Assembly: GCA_032719365.1 (NCBI GenBank)
Contig: CM064873.1
Location: forward strand, 3,630,501 to 3,694,500
Reading direction: 5' to 3'
Length of the DNA: 64,000 nt
Source: Prinsepia uniflora
Lineage: Eukaryota; Streptophyta; Magnoliopsida; Rosales; Rosaceae
The translations under genes and the position numbers were made by a program. This document shows, in pieces, positions 47,648 through 58,672 of this stretch (within the stretch, counting starts at the first letter, position 1; every line of letters begins with the position of its first letter). The notes under the pieces were generated by a model. That model saw nothing but the letters and a program-made list of their open reading frames with translations, made no database searches and was not told where the DNA came from.

Positions 47648-50235
47648 TGTAACACCCCGGAAATTCGTGGATTTTAATATTGTGATTTAATGTGTGAATT
47701 GACGCTTTTACCCTTGTGATTGGTATGGCCAAATTGTTGACTTTTTGATTGATGAATAAAATGGACTTTGACCTATGACCGTGACGTAGTTCGGGACGTC
47801 ACGAGTTCATAGACAGGTGGCACGTCCAATTCGGACGATCGGGGAAAAAGTTATGACTATCGGAAGTTCAGGGGCATTACCGTAATTTTGACGGTTGGGG
47901 CGAAAATGTTGACTTTTCGTTTGACAATTAATTTTCACGCGACTCCAGGACCGATAGGTAGGTCTCGACGTCCTGAGTCCGTAGACAGGCGGCACGCCGA
48001 AATCGGACTTCGTATGGCTGAGTTACGGGTCTAGGAAGTGAAGGGCAGTTTGGTAATTATTTGAACCAGGGGCATTTTGGTCTTTTTGCCCTGGTTACTG
48101 TAGCAAACCGCGGGGACATTGGCGGCGCTACCATGTGCGGTGCCTCTGAGTGCGATTTGTTTACTGGTGAGTGTGGGTTGGAAAGTATTGATTGTTTAAA
48201 CCTTTTTGAAGCATCAAACGTGGTCTGATTCTTCCAGCTACACGATCAAATTGATTAATCGAAATTCGAAGCTTTCGGGGGACAAATTTCAGTGGACAAA
48301 TTGGACACCCACGAGCCTCTAGGACGGCTTGAAATTGTTTAAAACTGATTAGGACATGTGTGAGCATCACTCTGATGCAGAGATAACTGAGAACGGGTGA
48401 GAAAACCAGAGAAGCCATTTCTGGAAAAATTGGAGGGAAAATCGGGTTTTGATTTCTGGTGACTGTTGGACCAAACCAAGGCCTGGTTTAGTCTTCTGGG
48501 AGTGTTTGGAACTCAATCGCATCGAAATCGAAGGCCATCAGCCACGGCTGAGCTGGGACGGTGACTGCTGTTTTCAGGGAAATCGCAGAGCTTGGGACGA
48601 CGACCTTCAGGTACTTTCAGACACAATTGATTGTTCATTTTGGTTCGTTTTGATCCTATTATACTTCCTGTGAAGTTAATTGGACAATGGGTTTGAAACC
48701 AGTGAGTTCTGGTGATTGACCCGTTTGGTTGATCACGGGTCGAAGGGCCATTTAAGGATTGGATTTGGATAATTAATAACTCAGAACTTAAATTAGATGT
48801 TTAAATAACATGTTAGGATCAAATTGGATTGAAATTGAGTAGGAATTGATGGGTAATCAACCGGGTCAAGCCGCGGGTGGCAGGCCCGAATTACAGACAA
48901 ACGGGTGAAGGTGCTGACACTGTAGCTACAGTGTCAGGCGCGTGACTTTCACGCGCAGCCACTTTGGGCGGCGCGTGAGGGCGCGTTGGGGCTTATCTCC
49001 GATCACGATCAACATGACTTTTATTCCTCTCATTATTCTGAACATTTTTGGTGAATTAACCATGTTGATCTGAGATAGTTTGAAGGGTCAGTTTAGGGCC
49101 GGTTGCCTCGGGAAACGTGTTGACGGTTTCCCCGAACCGGCTTCTGTTTCGAACTTTCTTTTGAATAAATATTAAGGACTTGTAGTGACCCTTACGTGTG
49201 AATTGAACTGACAGGAATTGTACGATAATCTCGGTACAGGTCCGTACGCGCAGATTCGCAGCGGAATCGTACAGTGAGTGGGCCCGATTTCATTAAACAC
49301 TTGCATGCTCAAAATATTTTCCGATTTACTTATTTATTCACATGCTAAAATCAAATAAACGGTTCTGATGATATGGAAATTATGGTTATGACACGTTTCA
49401 CGGTATTTGGGCTTGAGACCCGACCGATGGAACATAAGGTTTGGTTTGGGTTTTATCTATGTATAAATATATGCCTTGTATGTGGATATCAATAAAATGT
49501 ATTTTTTACTGCACTATATAGATCCTTCCATATGATACTGTTTCCTCCGGATGAGGTACCCCGGAGAGGTCACGGACGTCTAGTACGTCCAGCGTCTAGG
49601 ACGCTAAGCATCGGGGATGCTGTAACCGAACAGGGTTCGGGGATTGAACTCGGAATTGAGACCCGAGTGGCACGCGTAGCCTTGTGATTGTGACCTTATT
49701 GGGCGTCAGGGACGTCAGACATCAGGAATGTCGGGTTGGAGTGTATGGTGCAGTGACTAAAATGATAATATGGTTTTATTATATGCCTTTTGGTTCATAT
49801 TATATGATTGATGGTTTTAAATATGGTTGCATGCATGTTTGGAAAACGGAGGGGTAAATTATATGTTTTACTTATCAAATGATTTTATAAACTTGAGTTC
49901 GGTCCACTCACCCTTAATGTTTTTGGTAACCCCTCCAGGTCGTGATACTGAGGTAGAGGAGGAACCTGAGGCTGAGGCATAGATCTACTTCTGCGTACCT
50001 GAACCCTTGTTGGGTGGTTTACCCGCGGGTTTACTTTAGAGTCGTGCTCGCAACTTGTAATTTTGGATTTCATCCCTTGTCTGACATCTGTTTAATTCGG
50101 ATTTGATGTATAACTTTTATTTGGTTTGTATGAATTTGATGTTTTGAGGTTAAAATTGGTATGAATTATTGGGTGTCAGACGGGAGCAGGGCACGTCCCC
50201 TTGTGGCCCCTGTGGGATCGGGGCGGGTCCTGTCA
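47648..50235 (+). mobile_element. Long LTR 'J' (solo) in Ty3 protease, 2,588 bp
   Basis: Starts TGTAACACCCCGGAAATTCG and ends GGGGCGGGTCCTGTCA, with a perfect duplication TATAT (47643-47647, 50236-50240). The shortest intact copy. Donor box GTGAGTGGGC at 49274, partner GTCCACTCAC at 49902, GGAGGGGT (49848-49855) facing ACCCCTCC (49929-49936), acceptor end at 49938. Contains the perfect palindrome GACACTGTAGCTACAGTGTC near 48917. Confidence 0.94.
47781..47802 (+). promoter_or_regulatory. TGACGT inverted pair in LTR-J
   Basis: GTGACGT (47781-47787), eight bases, ACGTCAC (47796-47802), preceded by GGACTTTGACC. Same module as in LTR-F and LTR-L. Confidence 0.65.
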
Positions 50236-50639
50236 TATATAGTTAACCAGGTGTTAAAGAACTACCTAGTTAGGCTAGGGGATTTTGAATTGATGGCAGA
50301 TTTAATAGTGTTAGACTTACATGATTTCGATGTGATCCTTGGTATGGACTGGTTGTCCGAGCATGGAGCGCTGATGGACTGTAGTAAAAAGAGAGTGTTA
50401 ATCTGGAGTCCGGGTGTACCTGACTTGCCTTTCCAAGGAGACGCCGCGAGTTCTTCACCAAGAATTGTTCCGGCCCTCACGACACGAAAGTTACTAAAGA
50501 AAGGTTTTCAAGGGTATCTAGCTCATGTAGTGGACACGAGTATTGCGACACCCAGAATGGAAGATATACCAGTGGTGCGGGACTTCCCAGATGTGTTTCC
50601 AGAAGACTTACCAAGTTGAGTTTACGATAGAGCTACTTC

Positions 50640-52100
50640 CAGGGACTGGACCTATTGCACAAGCACCCTATCGTATGGCACCAACAGAATTGAGGGAACT
50701 AAGAGAATAGCTATAGGAGTTACTGAAGTTGGGATTCATCCGGCCAAGTGTATCGCCATGGGGAGCACCGATCCTATTTGTGCGGAAAAAAGGAGGGTAG
50801 TCTCAGACTATGTGTGGATTACCGACAACTAAACAAAGTGACAGTGAGAAATAAATATCCCTTACCTCGGATAGACGACCTATTCGACCAGTTGAAGGGA
50901 GCAAGGTACTTTTCAAAGATCGACTTGAGGTCTAGCTATCATCAATTACGGATCGTCGAGGGAGATGTTTTGAAGACAGCTTTCCGGACCAGGTATGGGC
51001 ATTTTGAGTTTTTAGTGATGCCCTTTGGTTTGACCAATGCACCTGCAGCCTTTATGTATTTGATGAACCGAGTGTTCAAGTCCTATTTGGATAGGTTTGT
51101 AATCGTGTTTATTGATGATATTCTGGTATATTCAAAAGGCGCAAGGGCACATGAGAAACACCTAAGGTTGGTGTTGGCAAGGTTGAGGAAGGCTCAGTTG
51201 TTCGCTAAGTTCAGCAAGTGGCAATTCTGGTTGAACAGTGTTGGCTTCTTAGGCCATGTGATTTCGGTGGAGGGGATCAGTGTGGACCCCCAAAAGACAG
51301 AGGCAATCACAAATTGGGAACAACCTAAGACTGTGACTGAGGTTCGAAGCTTCCTGGGGTTAGCAGGTTATTACAGGCGTTTTGTGGAAGGCTTCTCTAC
51401 TATTGCAGCACCTTTGACTCGCCTGACGAGAAAAGGGGTTAACTTCGTTTGGACCGAGGATTGCGAAAATAGCTTTCAGGAACTAAAGGAAAGGTTGACC
51501 ACTGCTCATGTTTTGGCCTTACCCAGTGATGGTGGGGAGTTTGTGGTTTATAGTGATGCATCCCTACAGGGTCTGGGATGTGTGTTGATGCAGCACGGGA
51601 GAGTTATAGCTTATGCCTCACGACAGTTGAAGCCACACGAGGTGAACTATCCGACTCATGACTTGGAGCTAGCAGCAGTGGTGTACTTTCTAAAAATTTG
51701 GAGGCCCTACCTTTACAGGGAGACGTGTAAGATTTTTACTGATCACCAGAGTTTAAAGTATATTTTCACTCAGAAGGAATTGAATTTGCGACAGAGAAGG
51801 TGGTTGGAGCTAATTAAAGACTATGACTACACCATTGAGTACCACCCCAGAAAAGCGAATGTTGTGGCTGACGCCTTGAGTAGGAAGGCGATTGGTTCTG
51901 TTGCCCATCTGTGTTTGATCTACTTACCGTTGCTAGTGGAACTCCGACGGGCCGGAGTTAGTCTTGGTATGGATGATGATAGAGCCCTTTTGGCAAGCAA
52001 TCACGTGAGGCCTTTACTGTTGGATCGGATCCGCGATGCCCAACTTAGTAACGCAACTCTATATCGCATCAGATTGGGAGTTGAAGCCGGGGAAAGATAG
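50640..52100 (+). pseudogene. Ty3/Gypsy reverse transcriptase and RNase H
   Basis: The upstream part has stops (ELRE* near 50708) and a one-base frameshift in the A/G run at about 50787-50800. From there the frame is open to 52100, with LRLCVDYRQLN, the catalytic FIDDILVYS box (near 51110), the thumb and connection, RNase H (YSDASLQGLGCVL near 51550; TDHQSLKYIF) and YHPRKANVVADALSRK leading into integrase. Tekay/Del-type chromovirus by overall character. Inactive because of the lesions. Confidence 0.88.
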
Positions 52101-52260
52101 GATTTCAGTATCAGAGACGACAGTGCGGTATTGAAACAGGGTTGATTGTGCGTGCTAGAGGATACGGCACTGAGGATTGAGATACTGAAGGAAGCCCACA
52201 GTTCGGCCTATGCCATGCATCTTGGGGGAACCAAAATGTATCGAACACTTCGAGAATATT

Positions 52261-55200
52261 TGTAACGACCCGTCCCTAATTCCGGGATTATATTAGTGAC
52301 TAATCTTGATTAGTGAGGTTGATCGGTGATTAGTAGGGCGAAATCAGACAAAATGTGGAAAATGACCGTTTTGCCCTTGGTCGTGGGCAAAATGTTAACT
52401 TTTGATCGGGCGGTCAAATGAACTTTGACCAATGACCATGACGTAGTTTAGGACGTTACGAGTCCATAGACAGGTGGAACGTTCGATTCCGACATTCGAG
52501 GAAGAAGTTATGATGCTCGGAAGTCGAGGGACATTTCGGTAATTTGGCGGAAAAGGGGCCAAATGTTGACTTTTGACCCGGGAGGTCCAATGGACAAGGG
52601 ACAAGGACCGTTACATAGAGCGAGTCGATACGAATCCAATGACAGGCGGCATGCCGAAATCGGAGTTTCGACGACGAAGTTATGGTCACGGGAACGAATT
52701 CGATTAACCGAACGAACCGAGGCTTCGATTAAAATAATATTATAATAATGAATAGTGACCGTTGATGTGGATTCTTGGATGAGTGAAAGTGTCACCCATC
52801 CCTTGTTTTAGGACCTAAAACCAGCTCCATGTTTCCCTCCAAACATCATCATTCCTTCTTCCATCATTTCCTCCATCAATCTTTTATTTCTATGTCTTCT
52901 TTGAACCGTGGCCAGCACAAAGATAGAGTGTGAGGGCTGGGGAGAATTGGCTGCCTTCCCACAGCAGAATTGAGAGAATTGAGAGATTAAGAAGACTGTG
53001 ATAACAGGAAAACACGAGGGACAGTGAAGATGTTGGGAAATCAAAATCGAAAATTTAGAAATTTTGGGGGGAAAATTCGAAGGTTGAGTGTTGGGCTCTA
53101 GGATCAAAATGGAGCTCAATTCGAGCTTTCTGGGAGTGCCACGATCAAAACCATCGAAAGAACGGAGGAAATTGGCGACCTATTGGCTCTGAACAGACCT
53201 GGTAACAGTAAGGAAAATTCGAAGTTGAGTCGTGATCATTGAGGGATCAAACGATGCAATTGATGTGGGGAAACAGTTTCTCATGGTTCATTGATACTTC
53301 TGGGTGAATCAATTGAAAGAAATCAGAAGGGATTGTCGAATTTCGAAGGATGAATAATATCGGGTGTTCTTCGATGTTCATCGTTGAATCGTTGGGTTTA
53401 AGGTGAGTTTTGGTAAAATTGAGTTTACAGACCTCTAATTGGACTTAAAACGAAGCTAACTAAATGTTAAATTGAAGTAATTAGGGTTGAATTGACGGAC
53501 ATTGAACTGGGTTGTCACGCGGTTTGCAGGATCCGTTTACCAGAGAAATGGGTTGGGACGATGACACTGTAGCAGGCGCGTGGGTTTCATGCGCAGCCAC
53601 TCACGGCAGCGCGTGACGGCGCGTGGGCACGAATCTTGAGGTGAGGTCAACATGACTTCTGTCCTATTTAATGTAACGAACATTTTGGGTTTGGTTCCGT
53701 GTCAATCAGACACCGTTTAGATATTGTTCGGGACATCCGAAGGTTTTTAATCGAGTTTAAAAATAGTTAAAAATTTGAGAAAATTACGGGACTTTAATAG
53801 GATGTTATTGAAGAGGTTAGTGACCCTCTAATATGATTTGGACAGGATTGGGAGTCCCGGTGATAATGGTGTGGCCCGGGAAGTCCTATGACACGCGTAT
53901 CGAGGCGTATAGTTGAACGGTCTGTGAGTGGACTTTGGTTTTATAAATTATATGCATGTCTAACTGTTTTATATGGATTATGATTGTAATTGTATGATGT
54001 TGATTTTTATATTGGTAAATTATACGGTTTCACGTATTTCGAGGCGATTTAAGTGCTTGCACGTAAATCGAGGTTTTCTGGTTTTACACGGATTTTTCAT
54101 ACTTATGACCTTGGATATAATATGATGAAATGGTTTTGAAATTGGAAAGATGAACTCGGGCTTGAGGCCCAATTTTTTTGGAAACCTCGGACTTGAAGTC
54201 CATTTGAGTTACGTAATCGGGCCGGGGGCCCAGTTGTTACGAAATCGGGCTGAGATCCATTTGAGTAATATTATCGGGCCAAGGGCCCAGTTGATTTACG
54301 AATTAGGGCCGTGGGCCCAGTGGTTTATAAAATCGGGTCGTGGGCTCAGTGGTTTATAAAATCGGGCATGAGGCCCTGTTGGGTTATAAATGTGATTTTG
54401 GGTCTGGGACCCTAAATGAAATTGTGATGTTTTATGGCGATTTCAGGTAGGGCCCATTGTAATGTTGTGAAATGATTTAATAAAACTGTTTTCCATATAC
54501 CATCTGAATACGAGGATATATGATGGTCTCCTCCAGCTGTCTGGGACACTTGGGAAGTCACGGTGCATTGTCTGCGAGGGGTCATTGTACGGAGTTACCA
54601 GACCATATAGTGACTCAGGAGCAGGATTGCTATGATTGACGTCTAGGACGTCAGACATCTGTGATGTCAAAGATATTGACCCGGAGAGACCCCGGGTAGC
54701 ACGCGTCGCTTATTATACCGTGAGATATGACGTCTGGGACGCTAGGCATCTGGGATGCCAGAGAAGGTAATGTGGTAAATATAAACTAATGGATCTATAA
54801 AATGGTTTTTCGGTTGGAATTATGTTTATGAATTTGGGCAGTGGCCCACATGGTTTTGTATGTCTGGATGTGGTATTCCACAATTTTGGGCTGAGTTCCC
54901 ACACTTGGTTTTGAGTTACGGTTTTTGGGCTAAGGCCCTAATGGCTTGGTTGAACAAATATTTTGGTTACTGGTTTTCGATGCATGCATACGTTTTAATG
55001 AAGGGCATAAATGTCTTAATGAAATGTGTTTAATGAACTTAATGATTTTCGTCCACTCACAGCTTTTATTGGTTTTGGTGCCCTTCAGGTTGATCATGGA
55101 TGCGACTGCAGCAGAGACTGGGACATCGCACGCCTCCTCCATCGATCCTTGCGCACTCTGGAAGCCCCGTTTGGGCAGTGACTTTTGGTTATCCTTTGTC

Positions 55201-55272
55201 TGACACCTCTTGTTGGACGGGAGCAGGGCACATTCCACGGTAATCCCGAGGGGATTGGGATGGATCCTATCA
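52261..55272 (+). mobile_element. Long LTR 'K' (solo) in Ty3 integrase, 3,012 bp
   Basis: Starts TGTAACGACCCGTCCCTAA and ends GGGATGGATCCTATCA. Flanks ATATT (52256-52260) and CTATT (55273-55277) form a 5-bp duplication with one change, and integrase coding resumes across it. It holds the clearest 13-nt hairpin array (54158-54412) and TGAAGGGCA (54999-55007) facing TGCCCTTCA (55079-55087). Donor box 53924-53933, partner 55051-55060. Confidence 0.94.
54158..54412 (+). repeat. Array of 13-nt mini-hairpin units in LTR-K
   Basis: About nine units at 15-45-base spacing, most following ATCGG or similar. Perfect 5+3+5 inverted units include GGACTTGAAGTCC (54189), GGGCCGGGGGCCC (54219), GGGCCAAGGGCCC (54276), GGGCCGTGGGCCC (54306) and GGGTCTGGGACCC (54400). 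GGGTCGTGGGCTC (54334) pairs if two G-U pairs are allowed. Confidence 0.85.
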
Positions 55273-56495
55273 CTATTACTGGTGGACAGGAATGAAACGA
55301 GAGATTGCGGACTTCGTAAGTCGGTGTTTGATCTGCCAACAGGTGAAAGCTGAAAGACAGGGACCTTATGGACCCATGCAGTCCCTTCCAATTCCCGAGT
55401 GGAAGTGGGACCATATTGCCATGGACTTCGTGTTTAAATTACCAACTACCCAAAGTGGATTTGATGGTGTTTGGGTAGTCGTGGACCGTCTTACTAAGTC
55501 GACGCACTTCCTCCCTGTGTACGAAATCTTTAAGCCCAACCGTCTAGCACAGTTCTTCATTGATGAGATAATCCGATTGCATGGTACTCCATAGTCAATT
55601 GTGTCAGACCGAGATCCGCGGTTTACCTCGAGGTTTTGGCAGAGTTTATAGAGAGCCCTTGGTACGAGATTACATTTCAGCACAGCGTTTCACCCTCAAA
55701 CGGATGGGCAGTCAGAGAGGATTATCCAGATTTTGGAAGACATCATGAGAGCTTGCGTGTTACAGTTCCAGGGCACTTGGGATGTCTACTTACCCTTGAT
55801 GGAATTTGCTTACAACAACAGTTACCAAGTGAGCATTGGGATGGCACGGTTTAAGACACTGTATGGCCGACAGTGCAGAACACCTTTGTGTTGGACCGAG
55901 ATTGGGGAGAGGGCTTTGTTGACACCCGAACTTATGGACGTGACCCAAGAAAAAGTAAAGATCATCGGGGAACGATTGAAGGCAGCTCAAGATCGTCAAA
56001 AGAGTTATGCAGATCATAGAGTACGGGATCTTGAGTTTGAGGTAGGAGACTGGGTGTTTATGAAATTATCGTCGTGGAAAGGCATTGTTCGTTTTGGAAG
56101 ACGAGGGAAACTGAGCCCTCGGTATATCAGACCATTTGAGATAATGGAGAGAGTAGGTAAAGTGGCGTACCGACTGAATTTGCCTCCGGAGTTAGCACGA
56201 GTACACAGTGTCTTCCACGTGTCAATGCTTCAGAAGTGTGTACGGGAAGAATCACATATCCTGACGGAACAACCATTGGAACTCATGAAAGATTTGAGTT
56301 TTGAAGAACAACCAGTACAGATGCTGGATTGGAAACAGAAAGTCATAAGGAACAAGACCATTCCGTTAGTGAAAGCTCTATGGAGGAATCCTGGGGTAGA
56401 GGAAGCCACTTGGGAGCTGGAAGCCTTGATGAGAGAGCAACACCCCTACTTGTTTGAGTAATTTCGAGGACGAAATTTCTGTAAGGGGGGTGGAT

Positions 56496-57188
56496 TGTAA
56501 GACCCGTGTCCTGGAGGGAACGGTGAATAATCCAACATTCCTGCAAGGGGGAATGGTCTGGGAGAGGATGGTGGTGTGCCTTAAAGGTGTAGGCACACAC
56601 CTATCTAGCACTAGGCTTTTTGGGAGTTCAAGTGGCTTTGGGGGGGATTAAAACCCCAAAATTAAGCGAGTTGAGGCTGATGCAATTCCATGATGTGTGA
56701 CCCCTTGAGAAGTTACACCATGAGCTCCCGAAAACAAAACCGTGAGGGTGAGGCCCAAAGCGGACAATATGATGCTAGATGAGTCGGGTCCTGATAATTT
56801 GGTATTAGAGTCAGACCCCGACCGGGAAGTGTGACATCGAGGACGCTGGGCCCTAAGGGGGTGGATTGTAAGACCCGTGTCCTGGAGGGAACGGTGAACA
56901 ATCCCACATTCCTGCAAGGGGGAATGGTCTGGGAGAGGATGGTGGTGTGCCTTAAAGGTGTAGGCACACACATGTCTAGCACTAGGCCTTTTGGGAGCTC
57001 AAGTGGCTTTGGGGGGGATTGGAACCCCAAAGTTAAGCGAGTTGAGGCTGGTGCAATTTCATGATGGGTGACCCCCTGGGACGTTGCACCATGAGCTCCC
57101 GAAAACAAAACCGTGAGGGCGAGGCCCAAAACGAACAATATGGTGCTAGATGAGTCAGGTCCTGACCGAGAAGGGTCGGGTCCTGACA
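56496..57188 (+). mobile_element. TRIM-like element with 0.3-kb LTRs at the end of the Ty3 element
   Basis: Direct repeats 56496-56796 and 56867-57188 start TGTAAGACCCGTGTCCTGG and end TCCTGAYA. Only about 70 bases lie between: primer site TTGGTATTAGAGTCA (from 56799) and a purine tract CTAAGGGGGTGGAT. The second LTR has a small internal duplication of GTCAGGTCCTGACC-like words. The first LTR follows the Ty3 stop by only 35 bases, at GTAAGGGGGGTGGAT, which looks like a polypurine tract. The copia integrase resumes immediately after the right end. Confidence 0.85.
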
Positions 57189-57317
57189 ATTTGTCATCTG
57201 TTCTATTTTCATATCCTTCTATGCTTTTATTCTCAATTATTTCAATGTCACAATTAAGATTCTTCAATCAGATGGTGGGGGTGAATACACTAGCCTAAAT
57301 CTAAGAACCTTTTTACG

Positions 57318-57372
57318 ATCTAAAACAATATTCTAAACGGCGGGCTAGACGGCGCCTAGGCTCTAGGCGGGG
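57318..57372. repeat. GC-rich GGCGCCTAGG repeat, left part
   Basis: CGGGCTAGACGGCGCCTAGGC followed by CTAGGCGGGG. The same kind of sequence continues after LTR-L (63740-63850), so LTR-L is inserted in it. Function unknown. Confidence 0.6.
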
Positions 57373-57528
57373 ATAAGTGTAACGACCCGTCCCAAATTCC
57401 TAGATTATATTAGTGACTAATCACAATTAGTGAGGTTAATCGGTGATTAGTTGGGCGAAATCGGACGAACGATGCGAACTGACCGTTTTGCCCCTAGTCG
57501 TGGTAAAATGTAGACTTTTCATTCAAAA

Positions 57529-57576
57529 GGTCAAATGGACTTTGACCGATGATCGTGACGTAGTTCGTGACGTCAC
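57529..57576 (+). promoter_or_regulatory. W-box inverted pair and TGACGT inverted pair in LTR-L
   Basis: GGTCAAA, five bases, TTTGACC (57529-57547), then GTGACGT (57555-57561), eight bases, ACGTCAC (57570-57576). Here one change also creates a full GTGACGTCAC palindrome. Likely WRKY and TGA-bZIP binding sites by sequence; activity is inferred only. Confidence 0.7.
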
Positions 57577-58672
57577 GAGTTCATAGACAGGTGGCATGCT
57601 CAATTCCGACGTTCAAGGAGGAAGTTATGACGTTCGGAAGTTTAGGGGCAATTTGGTAATTTTAGTTAAAAGGAGTAAATAGTTGACTTTTTGACCGGGA
57701 TGTCCGATGGCCGAGGGCCGAGAACCATTACGTAGATCGGGACGATACGAATCCATAGACAGGCGGCATGTCAAATTCGGACGTTCGACGGCGAAGTTAT
57801 AGGTCACGGAAGTTCGATTTCACTATACACGTACTTCGAGGCGGGACTGAGTTGGCAAATTCTGATTGACCAGATATTTTGAGTGGGTCCCATGGATGAG
57901 AGACAAGTGTCACTCATCCCATTGGTCCAAACCCCTAAATTGTAGATCTACTTAATAAAATATTATTATATTGATTATTATATAATTAATCCTAACTACA
58001 ATTAATCCTAGCCATCCATTTCAATTTCATCATTAAATCTACACCATCCATCTAATCCTCACTTCTCTCATCAACCATCAAACATCATTATCATCTTCTT
58101 CATTTTCCTCATAACCCGAAATCCCCCTCCATATTCATTCTTCATTTTCAAACACAAACACCACACCACCACCCATTATCTGAGCTGAACATGACCGTGA
58201 GAGAGTGTTGAGGGACTGAGGACTAAGAGGCTGGACGGTGGCCCATGGTGGAGGCCGCGGCGGAGTGAACCCGTGAGCTTGGTTATGGGTCAAAAATGGT
58301 GGATAGCGTTTTGGTGGGTGTCGAACGGTTGGGTCGATTCCAGTACGTCCTAGGGAGTGAGACGAGTCCACTTAGCATGGATTCGAGGAGAATGGTGGCC
58401 GGAAATGTGAGATATCGACGGGGGAAAACTCGAGCTTGTTGTTCGACGTCCAACAGGTAATTTACAACGTTTGTTTTTAATTTCTGGGTTAAGGGATCTG
58501 TTGGGGAGGATGAGAGGATGAGAATGGGACAAACGGGAGGCATTTTGGTGGTCGGAAGGTGGAGAACTGACCGGGTCAAGCCGCGGGTCACGGCGACCCA
58601 GATTTCAGACCCGAACTGAGGACAGGGATGACTGATGATGTCATCCTGATGACGTCATCATGTCAGGGATAA

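Larger units (their letters stand above)
47439..50620 (+). pseudogene. Ty3/Gypsy aspartic protease, split by LTR-J
   Basis: Part one, 47439-47647, has the active-site loop MDPGATHSFISHG. The frame is interrupted by LTR-J at 47648-50235 and resumes after the TATAT duplication with LRDFE-like and VILGMDWLSEHGA segments. The frame then ends at a premature TGA (50617-50619) where about 30 bases of linker before RT appear to be deleted. DPGATHS in place of DSGATHS is a known variant in plant Ty3 elements. Confidence 0.85.
52101..56460 (+). pseudogene. Ty3/Gypsy integrase with chromodomain-like C-terminus, split by LTR-K
   Basis: Integrase zinc-binding part: HSSAYAMHLGGTKMYRTLREY before LTR-K, then the CLIC residues after it. 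The core has MDFVFKLP and VSDRDPRF. One in-frame stop (55592-55594) and a frameshift near 55650 disrupt it. From 55733 to the TAA at 56459-56461 the frame is open and contains the GPY-like segment (LSPRYIRPFEIMERVG) and a terminal KALWRNPGVEEATWELEALM, the chromodomain-like tail of Tekay elements, thought to guide integration to heterochromatin. Confidence 0.87.
21401..57315 (+). pseudogene. Ty1-copia integrase region, split by nested insertions
   Basis: Three pieces of one gene: 21401-21519 (GAG_pre-integrase start), 24632-25029 (FNMWYRQLGNPTND, HTDVWG and YYVTLIDECTRFTWLFPLKNKSE) and 57189-57315 (FISFYAFILNYFN and QSDGGGEYTSLNLRTF). Removal of LTR-A restores continuity across the TGTAC duplication, and the end of the second piece continues in frame into the third, 32 kb away. 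The visible catalytic-core motifs are HTD and SDGGGEY. RT and RNase H are absent; the sequence passes into a GC-rich repeat near 57318. This fixes the copia as the oldest host of the nest. Confidence 0.87.
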
